This document shows, piece after piece, positions 1 through 7,675 of a stretch of 64,000 bases of DNA. The DNA is from Gemmatimonadota bacterium (lineage in GTDB: Bacteria > Gemmatimonadota > Gemmatimonadetes > Longimicrobiales > RSA9). The notes below the pieces were generated by a model. It saw only the letters and a program-made list of their open reading frames with translations, was not told where the DNA came from and made no database searches. The DNA is taken from assembly GCA_039715185.1 (NCBI GenBank), contig JBDLIA010000003.1:1-64000 (forward strand), given 5' to 3'. Position 1 is the first letter of the stretch; every line of letters begins with the position of its first letter. A program made the translations under genes and the position numbers.

Positions 1-58
1 CTAGTGGGCCGGCGCGGAAGTCCCGAATGCCTACGGGACTTCTGCAACGGTACACTAG
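1..58. repeat. CTAG-bounded hairpin repeat, copy 1
   Basis: The segment begins CTAGTG and ends CACTAG, and contains the inner inverted repeat GAAGTCCCG / CGGGACTTC. A second copy lies at 50880-50946 and differs only at two single bases and by a 9-base insertion in the loop. The last CTAG contains the TAG stop of the M20 peptidase on the minus strand. The element may continue beyond the window edge, but the outer inverted repeat looks complete. It could also act as a terminator for the minus-strand gene. Confidence 0.8.
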
Positions 59-1419
59 CCCCCGTCCCTCATTCTCCCACCCCGTCCCGTCAAGCTCGTC
101 GGCTCGCCGGTCAAGCGCAGTAGCAATACCGCGGCCCTCGTTATCGCGCGCGGAAACGTGCGCACGTCCATCGTCTCTTCGGTCGTGTGTCCGCCCTCTC
201 CGTGCGGGCCCAGGCCGTCGATCGCGTCCACGTAGGGCGCTACGAACGACACGTCCGCCGCGCCCCGTGCTCCCGGGTCGTGGGGGTGGATCGGCCCGTA
301 CCCCAGGTCCTGCGACACCGCGCTGAGCCGCTCCAGGAGGGCCACGTTCCCTTGCGTGGGGGGCATGGAGGGGTAGCCCTCGTCGAACTCGATGGTGGCG
401 CTGGTGTGGGGAAGATGCTGCGCCACGATCGCGTGCATTTTGTCCTTGGCGCGCTCCAGCTGCTCACTGGAAATCGTGCGAATGCCCCCGTGTACGATCA
501 CGTCCTGCGCGACGATGTTCGTCTTGCCCGAGAGCGTGCCCCGAACCTCGTCGCGGTCGTAATCGAGGGCCGTTCCGCCCAGGATCACGCCCGGATTGAA
601 GGTCAGGTACTGCTCGCCGCGCACGTGCGAGTAGAAGCCGTCCAGAATGCGCGCGGCCTCGAAGATCGCGCCCGCGCCCACGTCGTCCTTGAAAATCGTG
701 GACGAGTGGTTGCGCCTTCCGCTGACCCGCAGCAGCCACTTGGTCGAGCTGCGCCGGGCGACCACCGCGACCTCCTGCCCGTCGATCACCGAGCCGCTCT
801 CGAAACCGAGCGCCAGGTCGCTCTCCCGCGCCGCGTCGATCAACGCCGCGCGCGCGTCGGCGAGGGGCCGGCCGGGGTCTTCTTCGTCGCCGGTCATGAC
901 GACCCGTATGGTCGTGCCCTCCAGCGCGCCGACAGCGGCCAGCGCCTTGAGCGCGTATAGGATAGCGATGTTGCCGCCCTTCATGTCCTCCACCCCCGGG
1001 CCGCGTACGGTGCTGTCGTCGACGACCTCGAAGCGCTGGAAGGGACTGTCCTCCTCGAACACCGTGTCCAGGTGGCCGATCAGGAGCACGCGGGCGCCTT
1101 GCGGGTCCTGCGCGACGCGCTCCGCGACCAGGTGGCCCGAGCGTTGGAGCGCGTCCGGCTCGGCCACCCAGCGGGCGTCGAAGCCGAGCTCTTCGAAGGA
1201 GGGGATCAACGCGTCCGCCACCGCGCGCACGCCCGCGGGATTCATCGTGCCGCTGTTGATGTCGATGCTGCGGCGAAGCTCCTCCAGCGCCTCGTCGGCG
1301 TGCGCCGCCACCCAATCCGCGACCTGACGTTCCCGGTCGCTGAGCTGCGCGTGCGCGGGCGTCGCGCCCGCGATCCACAACGCCGACAGCGTCGCGGCCA
1401 GAACCGCACGGGCCATCAT
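55..1419 (-). CDS. M20 family zinc metallopeptidase (CPG2-like), exported
   Basis: This is a co-catalytic zinc peptidase of the M20 (glutamate carboxypeptidase/ArgE) family, predicted to cleave peptides or acylated amino acids in the periplasm. Residues 1-24 form a signal peptide ending AHA-Q. The metal and catalytic motifs are visible in order: GHLDT (His116, Asp118), GVEDMKGG (Asp145), GDEED (Glu179/Glu180), and a late His in GPHGEGGHT. Its length of 454 residues is normal for the family. Its ATG overlaps the stop of the upstream alkaline phosphatase gene (ATGA), so the two are probably translationally coupled. The TAG stop lies inside the CTAG-bounded repeat. The substrate cannot be read from the sequence. 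Confidence 0.9.
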   Translation of the reverse strand: MMARAVLAATLSALWIAGATPAHAQLSDRERQVADWVAAHADEALEELRRSIDINSGTMNPAGVRAVADALIPSFEELGFDARWVAEPDALQRSGHLVAERVAQDPQGARVLLIGHLDTVFEEDSPFQRFEVVDDSTVRGPGVEDMKGGNIAILYALKALAAVGALEGTTIRVVMTGDEEDPGRPLADARAALIDAARESDLALGFESGSVIDGQEVAVVARRSSTKWLLRVSGRRNHSSTIFKDDVGAGAIFEAARILDGFYSHVRGEQYLTFNPGVILGGTALDYDRDEVRGTLSGKTNIVAQDVIVHGGIRTISSEQLERAKDKMHAIVAQHLPHTSATIEFDEGYPSMPPTQGNVALLERLSAVSQDLGYGPIHPHDPGARGAADVSFVAPYVDAIDGLGPHGEGGHTTEETMDVRTFPRAITRAAVLLLRLTGEPTSLTGRGGRMRDGG

Positions 1420-2567
1420 GGCGCCTCTCCCCCGACGGCCCGCATGAGGAGCCGGCCGATCTCGGCGTTGTCGTTGATGCCGGCGAACGCCGCCGCGCCG
1501 GCGCCCGCCGCGAACAGCGGCACCATCTCGTTGCTGTGGCTTCCGGTCGTGTAGTCGGCCACGTCCCTGCCGTCCTCCCGCTCCAGCGCGAGCCCGCCGG
1601 TCTCGTGATCGGCGGTGACCACGATCAGCGTCTGGGGGTTGTCCGCCAGGTAGTCCAGCGCGACCCCGATGGCCGCGTCCAGATCCAGCATCTCCGCCGC
1701 GACCGACTCGAGAGACTCGTTGCCGTGCTGGCGCCAGTCGGGCTGTGATCCCTCGATCACGAGGAGGAAGCCGTCATCGTCCTTGGCCACCACCGCGAGG
1801 GCGGCCGAGGTCATGGCGTCGAGCGTCGGCGCGCGTCCCTCGATGGCTGGGTCCATGCCGTCCTCGGCGAAGAGGCCGAGCAGGCGCTCAGCGTCCGCCG
1901 CGGCGTTCCACAGCACCGCCGCGTTGCGCACTACCGTGTACCGGTCCGACAGCGCGGGCAGCAGGTCGGAGGCGTCGTCGCCGCTGCCGTCGAAGTACTG
2001 GAGTCCTCCGCCGAGCAGCACCTCGATGTCCTGGGCCGCGTACTGACGCGCGATCTCGCCCGCCATGCCGCGGTCGGGTACGTGCGCGGCGAAGGACGCC
2101 GGCGTCGCGTGCGTGATAGAAGAGGTGGCGACCAATCCGGTGGACATGCCGCGGTCTTCGGCCACTTCCAGGATCGTGCGCAGCGGCTGGCGGTCCACGT
2201 CGACGCCGATCGCGCCGTTGTAGGTGCGTACGCCCGTCGCGTAGACCGTAGCGCCGGCCGCGCTGTCGGTGATGTCGAGCGTGGCGTTGCGGCTGTCGAC
2301 CAGCCCCATGACCGGCATGCGCGCGACTGCGAGCCGATCCGCGGCGAACTTGGCCGCGCTCCACGACGCCACCCCGGCGCCGTCGCCGATGAAAACGAAG
2401 ATGGCGCGGGCGGCGCCGTCCGAAGTGGCCGCGCGCTGGGCGGAGGCGGTCGCGGTGGCGCCGCTCGGCGCCTGCGCGGCGGCCGCGGCCGCGGCGGTGG
2501 CGCGCGGTGGCCCGCCGCCGCAGCCCGCGAGGAACGCCGCGGCCAGCAGTAGCGAAGTTCGGGACAT
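1416..2567 (-). CDS. Alkaline phosphatase (PhoA family), lipoprotein
   Basis: This is a phosphomonoesterase of the alkaline phosphatase superfamily. The start at 2567 is chosen because it follows an AAGGA ribosome site and gives a lipoprotein signal with lipobox LAGC (Cys16). An upstream in-frame start would add 47 residues that do not look like an export signal. Family motifs are present: IGDG (Asp62), the nucleophile region TDSAAG (Ser102), TADHETGG, and a late GSHS metal-binding histidine. About 383 residues is a little short but within range. The stop overlaps the start of the M20 peptidase gene, indicating one operon. It diverges from a two-component system 150 bp away, which could control it; this is an inference. 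Confidence 0.9.
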   Translation of the reverse strand: MSRTSLLLAAAFLAGCGGGPPRATAAAAAAAQAPSGATATASAQRAATSDGAARAIFVFIGDGAGVASWSAAKFAADRLAVARMPVMGLVDSRNATLDITDSAAGATVYATGVRTYNGAIGVDVDRQPLRTILEVAEDRGMSTGLVATSSITHATPASFAAHVPDRGMAGEIARQYAAQDIEVLLGGGLQYFDGSGDDASDLLPALSDRYTVVRNAAVLWNAAADAERLLGLFAEDGMDPAIEGRAPTLDAMTSAALAVVAKDDDGFLLVIEGSQPDWRQHGNESLESVAAEMLDLDAAIGVALDYLADNPQTLIVVTADHETGGLALEREDGRDVADYTTGSHSNEMVPLFAAGAGAAAFAGINDNAEIGRLLMRAVGGEAP

Positions 2568-2717
2568 GGGGTCCTTCCCGTTTGAGCGAGCGGGGCGAAC
2601 CCGAAGACTAGGGCGCGCGCCGTCGATGGCAATGCCCCGAGCCGCCGCAAGAGTTTTCCACACATCTCTTACAGGCTCCGCGTTGATCCTGAGGCGCCGC
2701 GTCGGCACGTTTCAGAC
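2568..2717. promoter_or_regulatory. Divergent promoter region, phosphatase versus two-component genes
   Basis: This 150-base gap separates two divergent transcription units and must carry both promoters. It contains a comparatively A/T-rich stretch around 2650-2675. Read on the minus strand, this includes CTGTAAG followed after four bases by GTGTGGA, a weak resemblance to a Pho-box half-site pair. No clear -35/-10 pair was identified, so this is only a located region and not a defined site. Confidence 0.3.
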
Positions 2718-4442
2718 ATGGTGAAACCATCAACCGGGCCGTGGCGCTTCGGTACGCCGGTCCTGCTCCTGCTGCTCGGCATAGGGGTCATGGCGGCGGC
2801 CGCGTTCCAGGCGCACCAGGCCGTGCGGTCCCAGCGCGCGACCGTCGAAGAGGCGCTACGGGATTACGCGGTCGTGACCGCGTGGAGCCTCGGGCATCAC
2901 CTCGAGTCAGAGCTCGGCGACGCTGTGTGGGAGCACCTGCAGGCGGTCAACCACGGCGAGGGAGTCCATTCATCGCCGAGCATCCCGCCCGCGCACGACC
3001 TCGGACACTATCTCGACTGGGACTCGGCGGGGTGCCTGTGCCACCGGCCCGACCATCCGGTGGAGGCCTACTTCGGCTTCACCCTGGGGTCCGACACCAT
3101 TCAGGTCGCCCCCAATCTCTACGCCGGCCCCGGGCTGGGCGTCGTGGTCGATCGCGAATTCCAGCTCTTTCGGGAGGCCGAGGGACACCCCGCGCGTGAG
3201 CCGCGAGCCTATCCGACCTCCGAGCTGCGCTGGCTGCAGGAGGCGCTGACCGAGAGCGCGCGAAACGACTACTCGCAGGACTGGCGCTTCGCGTTCGTGA
3301 CCGGCGAGGTGGCCGGCCGGTCCCTGGTCACCGCCTACACGGTCATGCCGACGTCGTGGGGCGACACCGTGCTGTACGCGCTCGAGCTGGCGCCCGTCGC
3401 GCTCGCCGCGCTCGCCGACGGGGTTCTGGACGACCAGGACATCCTGCCGCCGGCGTTCACGCGCGAGTTGGGCGCCCGCGGGATACTGGACGCCCGGCTC
3501 TCCGACGCGGAGGGGCGGCTCCTCTGGGCGACGGAGGGTAGCGCCCCAGCGGATTCCGCGCGGCTGCACAGGACTACGCGACCGCTGCCGCCGCAGTTCG
3601 GCGAGATGGCGCTGACGGCGTCGATCAGGCCGGAGGCCGTGGGGTCGCTGCTGATCGGCGGCGTGCCCAGATCCCGCCTGCCGATCCTGCTGGCGATGCT
3701 GGCCCTCGCTACCGCGCTCGCGCTGTTCGCGTTCGGGCAGATGCGGCGCGAATCCAGGCTCGCCTCGGAGCGCGCGGCGTTCGTGTCCAGCGTCTCTCAC
3801 GAGCTGCGCACGCCGCTGGCGCAGATGCGGCTCTACCTGGACACGCTCCGGCTGGGCCGGGCCACCTCCGAACAGGCTGTGCACAAATCGCTCGGCCTCA
3901 TCGATCGAGAGACGACGCGGCTCGCCAACCTCGTGGACAACGTGCTGCGATTCTCGCGGCCCGAGTCGGATGTCGCGCGCGCCGCCTCGACGCTCGACCT
4001 GTCCTCCGAGGCGCGCGACGCCGTGCGCGGCTTCGGACCTCTGGCAGAGGCGCGTCGGGTGCGGATCGTCGAAGAAATCGAGCCGGACCTGGCGGTGCGC
4101 GCGGATCGCGACGGCGTACGCCAGATAGCGATCAACTTCCTGGACAACGCGGTGAAATATGGTCCGCCGGAGCAGTCGGTCACGGTGCGGGTGCGCGCGG
4201 CGGGAGCAGGGCGCGCCCGCCTGGAGGTGGAGGACGAGGGGCCGGGCGTTCCCGAGGACGAGCGAGACGCGATCTGGCTGGCCTTCCGGCGCGGCGACGG
4301 GCCATCCGCGGCCGCCGTGGGCGGAAGCGGCATCGGCTTGTCGGTGGTCAGGGACATCGCGGAACGCTGCGGCGGGGCCACCTGGGTGGAGGAGGCGGCC
4401 GGCGGGGGCGCACTGTTCGTGGCGGAGTTCGACCGTGCTTGA
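2718..4442 (+). CDS. Sensor histidine kinase (membrane, HisKA/HATPase)
   Basis: This is a two-component sensor kinase. A transmembrane helix at about residues 12-32 and a second at about 322-341 bracket a large extracytoplasmic sensor region with no recognised fold, which includes a CLCH cluster. The kinase core follows: the H-box SVSHELRTPL with phospho-acceptor His361, the N-box NFLDNAVKYG (Asn477), the G1 box DEGPGVP, and the G2 box GGSGIGLS. At 574 residues it is complete. The response regulator start lies inside its last codons, so the pair is translationally coupled. Upstream and divergent is an alkaline phosphatase gene. The kinase lacks a PAS domain and so is not a typical PhoR. The signal it senses is unknown. 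The ribosome site before the ATG is weak. Confidence 0.92.
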   Translation: MVKPSTGPWRFGTPVLLLLLGIGVMAAAAFQAHQAVRSQRATVEEALRDYAVVTAWSLGHHLESELGDAVWEHLQAVNHGEGVHSSPSIPPAHDLGHYLDWDSAGCLCHRPDHPVEAYFGFTLGSDTIQVAPNLYAGPGLGVVVDREFQLFREAEGHPAREPRAYPTSELRWLQEALTESARNDYSQDWRFAFVTGEVAGRSLVTAYTVMPTSWGDTVLYALELAPVALAALADGVLDDQDILPPAFTRELGARGILDARLSDAEGRLLWATEGSAPADSARLHRTTRPLPPQFGEMALTASIRPEAVGSLLIGGVPRSRLPILLAMLALATALALFAFGQMRRESRLASERAAFVSSVSHELRTPLAQMRLYLDTLRLGRATSEQAVHKSLGLIDRETTRLANLVDNVLRFSRPESDVARAASTLDLSSEARDAVRGFGPLAEARRVRIVEEIEPDLAVRADRDGVRQIAINFLDNAVKYGPPEQSVTVRVRAAGAGRARLEVEDEGPGVPEDERDAIWLAFRRGDGPSAAAVGGSGIGLSVVRDIAERCGGATWVEEAAGGGALFVAEFDRA

Positions 4443-5154
4443 CCAGGCGGGAGTGGCCGCCGACCCAAGCGCCGCGACGATCCTGCTGGTCGAGGACAAC
4501 GAAGACCTCGCGGAGGGGTTGCGCTACAACCTGGAGCTGGAGGGCTACCGCGTCCTGCACGCCGCCGACGGAGGCGAGGGCCTGCGGCTGGCGGGAGAGT
4601 CCGACCCCGACCTCGTGATCCTGGACCTCATGCTGCCCGACCTGGACGGGTTCCAGGTGCTCCGATCGCTGCGCGGCGACGGCAGCAACGCTCCCGTCCT
4701 CATCCTGACCGCGCGCGGCGCCGAAGAGGACCGTGTACGCGGCTTCCGGCTGGACGCCGATCAGTTCGTGACCAAGCCGTTCCATCTGCTCGAGCTGCTG
4801 GAACGCGTGCAGTCGCTGCTGCGGAGGCATTCGGGCCGCGACCGCGACATCGAAGAGACGTTGAGCTTCGGCGACGTGACCATCGACACCGCGTCGCACA
4901 CGGTGCGGAAGGACAGCCGCGCGGTGTCGCTGACCCCGCGCGCCTATCAGCTCATGCTCGCCCTCATCGCCCGAGGGGGGGCGGTGGCGACCCGCCAGGA
5001 CCTGCTGCGCGAGGTGTGGGGTCATCGCGCCGAGGTGCTCACCAGAACCGTCGATTCACACGTCGCGGAGCTGCGGCGCAAGCTCGAGGACGATCCTTCC
5101 AGGCCGGTCCACTTCATGACCGTCTGGAAGGTGGGCTATCGATTCGAAGAATGA
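4435..5154 (+). CDS. OmpR-family response regulator
   Basis: This is the DNA-binding partner of the upstream kinase. The receiver domain (about residues 15-130) has the acidic pair VEDNED, phospho-acceptor Asp64 in VILDLMLPD, Thr92 and Lys114 in TKPF. A winged-helix output domain follows, with the recognition-helix region LLREVWGH and TRTVDSHVAELRRKL. The GTG at 4435 is chosen because GGAG sits 7 bases upstream and the start overlaps the kinase stop. A second GTG at 4453 is possible. The secreted unknown protein begins only 11 bases after its stop and is probably in the same operon. The length of 239 residues is typical. Confidence 0.93.
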   Translation: MLDQAGVAADPSAATILLVEDNEDLAEGLRYNLELEGYRVLHAADGGEGLRLAGESDPDLVILDLMLPDLDGFQVLRSLRGDGSNAPVLILTARGAEEDRVRGFRLDADQFVTKPFHLLELLERVQSLLRRHSGRDRDIEETLSFGDVTIDTASHTVRKDSRAVSLTPRAYQLMLALIARGGAVATRQDLLREVWGHRAEVLTRTVDSHVAELRRKLEDDPSRPVHFMTVWKVGYRFEE

Positions 5155-5165
5155 GGAGATCATCG

Positions 5166-5876
5166 ATGTCGAAGTATCCGACCGGGGCGGCGGTGCTGCT
5201 TGCGGGTCTTGCCATGATCGTGACTACGCCGGCCGTCGCTCAGCAGGATCACGAGGTGGACCACGCGAACGTGCCGGTGGTCCTTGAACGCGGCTGCGAG
5301 GTCGCGATAGCGCTGGCTGCATCGCCGGATCATCTGCGCGAAGAGGCAGGCGTCTGGGCGTACGACGGTGAGGGCTTCGTGCGCCACCGCGAGAGCGGCA
5401 ACGGCTTCGACTGCATAGTCAACCGGGATCACGCGCGCGCGCTGAAGCCGGTGTGCTTCGACGCCGAGGGGGCGCGCACGATAGTGCCCAAGATACGCCG
5501 CTTCGGCGAACTGCTGGCGCAAGGGCAGGACCCCGGCGAAATCAACGCGAGCATCGAAGCGACCTTCGAGCGCGGCGAGTTCGAGTCGCCCGCGCGGCCG
5601 GGGGTCGCGTTCATGCTCTCGAACTACAACCGCCCCGCCGGCGCCAACGGTGTGGGTTGGTTCCCGCCGCACGTGATGTACTACGCGCCCAACCTGACCA
5701 ACGCGGACATCGGTTTCGCGCCCGGAACGGCGCGTGGCGTGCCAGGCCTCCCGTTCGTGGCCTATCAGGGCCCGCAGGGATACCTCGTCGCCCTCGATTC
5801 GCGCGCCGCTGAGCAGCCCAGGACGGCGCTGCCCGAGTGCGAAGGGCAGGTCGACCCCCCGCCGCAGCAGCAGTAG
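5166..5876 (+). CDS. Secreted protein of unknown function, paralogue A
   Basis: No known family is recognised. An AGGAG site precedes the ATG at 5166 and residues 1-25 form a signal peptide ending AVAQ. The mature protein shares a clear pattern with the product of 10990-11667: a Cys after a Gly/Asn-rich turn, then PVCFDAEGARTIVP, then RPGVAFMLS, then PPHVMYYAP. The repeated pattern and spacing indicate homology. The C-terminus ends in a Pro/Gln tail (PPPQQQ). It follows a two-component system directly, so its production is probably controlled by it. Its periplasmic or extracellular role is unknown; conserved cysteines suggest a disulfide or ligand site. Confidence 0.75.
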   Translation: MSKYPTGAAVLLAGLAMIVTTPAVAQQDHEVDHANVPVVLERGCEVAIALAASPDHLREEAGVWAYDGEGFVRHRESGNGFDCIVNRDHARALKPVCFDAEGARTIVPKIRRFGELLAQGQDPGEINASIEATFERGEFESPARPGVAFMLSNYNRPAGANGVGWFPPHVMYYAPNLTNADIGFAPGTARGVPGLPFVAYQGPQGYLVALDSRAAEQPRTALPECEGQVDPPPQQQ

Positions 5877-5975
5877 CCACGAAACCTCCATGGAAGTGGC
5901 GAAATCCTGTTACACAAGTGGCGCCAATCCACAGCCACTCGCGGGGCTTCGGGCACCATCGTTCCAGGACGTGAG

Positions 5976-5998
5976 CGGGCGCGGGAACCGGGCGCCCG
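5976..5998 (+). terminator. Terminator-like hairpin
   Basis: CGGGCGC and GCGCCCG form a perfect 7-bp stem with a 9-base loop about 100 bases after the end of the secreted protein gene and before the P460 gene. No T-tract follows, so termination is only possible. Confidence 0.4.
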
Positions 5999-6032
5999 AC
6001 CAGGCTTTCACCGCGTGAGAGATGAGGCGGGA

Positions 6033-6629
6033 ATGCGCGATGGATCTGCGGGACTCAGGCTGGCTGGCGCGGCGGTGCTCGCCACGGCGGTGTTGACCGT
6101 CGTCGTTGGCGCCGCCGGGTTCGAGGCGGGACCGACCTACGACGGCGAGGGCAACCTCAATCTGCCCCACGATCTCTACGAGTGGATCCTCGTCGGATCG
6201 TCGATCGGGCTCGGCTACAACGAGGACGCGCCCCAGACCGCGGCCGGCGAGGCGCCCGGCTTCTTCCACAACGTGTTGATGGAGCCTTCGTCCTACAGCC
6301 ACTACGCCGAGACCGGTGACTTCAAGGAAGGCACCATGCTCGCGCTCATGATGTACGAGCCTGGCGTGCAGGCCGCGCCGCGCGAGAACGGCTTCTACGA
6401 GGAGCGCTTCGTGGCGATGGAAATAGCGGTGAAGGACGCCGAGCGTTTCGAGGACGGCTGGGGCTACACGAACTTCGTCATCGAGGACGAGGTGCCGTCG
6501 GCGACCGGTGAGGCGATGCCGCCCGGCAACGGCTGCTTCGAGTGCCACGCCGAGCACGCTGGCAACGACAACGTGTTCGTGCAGTTCTACCCTGCCATCC
6601 GGCGCCTGGACCGGGAGCGCGAGCAGTGA
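6033..6629 (+). CDS. Cytochrome P460-like c-type haem protein
   Basis: This is an exported cytochrome of the P460 superfamily. These bind a c-type haem, often crosslinked to lysine or tyrosine, and in studied members oxidise hydroxylamine or bind NO. The N-terminal hydrophobic stretch (about residues 8-30) is an export signal. The C-terminal haem motif CFECH is followed by the family-typical AGNDNVFVQFYP. Whether a crosslinking residue is present cannot be told by eye. The ATG at 6033 has GAGG five bases upstream; an in-frame GTG at 6015 is an alternative. The next gene starts inside the stop codon (GTGA), so the two are coupled. Confidence 0.8.
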   Translation: MRDGSAGLRLAGAAVLATAVLTVVVGAAGFEAGPTYDGEGNLNLPHDLYEWILVGSSIGLGYNEDAPQTAAGEAPGFFHNVLMEPSSYSHYAETGDFKEGTMLALMMYEPGVQAAPRENGFYEERFVAMEIAVKDAERFEDGWGYTNFVIEDEVPSATGEAMPPGNGCFECHAEHAGNDNVFVQFYPAIRRLDREREQ

Positions 6630-7594
6630 GCCGGCCGGGCATCTGCCGGCGCGGCTTCCTGGCCGCCGCGGGGGCGTGCCTGGGGCACCTGTGGCTGGCC
6701 CCGCGCGAGGCGTGGGCGCTGGGGGGCGGCAGCGGCCGGCCCGCTCGACGAGTCGTGGCGCGCGAGGGCTGGGGCGAGCTGGAGGAGGTCGCCGATGGCA
6801 TCTGGGCGCTCATATCCACGCCGCTATCCGGCCATCCCGACGCCGGGCGCACGGTCTCCAACGGCGGCATCATCGCCGGGCGCAGCGCCGTGCTGGTGGT
6901 GGAGGCGTTTTCTCAGCCCGAAGGGGCTTCCTGGCTGGCGGAACGCGCCAAGGAGCTGACCGGGCGGATGCCGGACCGGGTCGTGCTGACGCACCACCAC
7001 GGCGACCACACGAGCGGCGTCCCGGGCTACTTCCCCGGCGGCGAGGACGGCCCCGAGGTCCTGTCGACCGCCCCCGTGAAGGCGCGACTGATGGGGCAGG
7101 GAGGAATCTCGTCCGCGCGCTCGGCGCGCATCCAGGACACGCTTTCGACCGAGAGTCTGGCGATGTTCGACCTGGGCGGGAAGATGGTCCACGTCTTCCC
7201 GCGCGACGGCCACACGGGCAGCGACGTCACGGTCGAGGTCATGGATCCGGCGGTGGTGTTCGGCGGCGACCTGATCTGGAACCGCCTGTTCCCGAACTAC
7301 GTGCACGCGACGCCGTCGCGACTGAATCTGGCCGTGGACGCCATCATGGCCGAGGGTGAGCGCGTGCTGGTGCCAGGCCACGGGCCCATCCCGACCTGGG
7401 ACGAGGCGCGGCAGTACCGCGAGTTGTTGGGGTTGGTCGAGGACGCCGCCCGGCGCGGGCACGAGGCGGGGCATTCCGCGGCCGAGGCGGCGGCAGGGTT
7501 CTCCATCCCGGACTCCCTGGGCGAGTGGACTTTCTTCTCGGATCGGTACGTCGAGGTGGCGGTCGGGGCGTGGTACAAGGAGCTGGAGGGCTAG
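6626..7594 (+). CDS. Metallo-beta-lactamase-fold hydrolase, Tat-exported
   Basis: This is a periplasmic metal-dependent hydrolase. The GTG start at 6626 overlaps the upstream stop and has GGGAG eight bases before it. It opens with CRRGFLAAAG, a twin-arginine signal, implying export of a folded, metal-loaded enzyme. Metal ligands follow in order: THHHGDHT, DGHTGSD, GGDLIWN and VPGHGP. The arrangement resembles the SoxH/quinoprotein-relay type of MBL proteins, which are often found with cytochromes, but the substrate is not predictable. Coupling to the P460 gene suggests a shared periplasmic process. Length is 322 residues. Confidence 0.88.
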   Translation: MSRPGICRRGFLAAAGACLGHLWLAPREAWALGGGSGRPARRVVAREGWGELEEVADGIWALISTPLSGHPDAGRTVSNGGIIAGRSAVLVVEAFSQPEGASWLAERAKELTGRMPDRVVLTHHHGDHTSGVPGYFPGGEDGPEVLSTAPVKARLMGQGGISSARSARIQDTLSTESLAMFDLGGKMVHVFPRDGHTGSDVTVEVMDPAVVFGGDLIWNRLFPNYVHATPSRLNLAVDAIMAEGERVLVPGHGPIPTWDEARQYRELLGLVEDAARRGHEAGHSAAEAAAGFSIPDSLGEWTFFSDRYVEVAVGAWYKELEG

Positions 7595-7606
7595 CCCCTC
7601 CGGCGC

Positions 7607-7623
7607 GCACGCCACTGGCGTGC
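7607..7623 (+). terminator. Terminator-like hairpin
   Basis: GCACGCC, three-base loop ACT and GGCGTGC form a perfect 7-bp stem 12 bases after the stop of the MBL-fold gene. There is no T-tract, as is common in GC-rich genomes. Confidence 0.45.
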
Positions 7624-7675
7624 CCGCGGCGGCTACGGACCACTCAACGGCGCTGGGTGCGCCCCCCGAAGCGCC

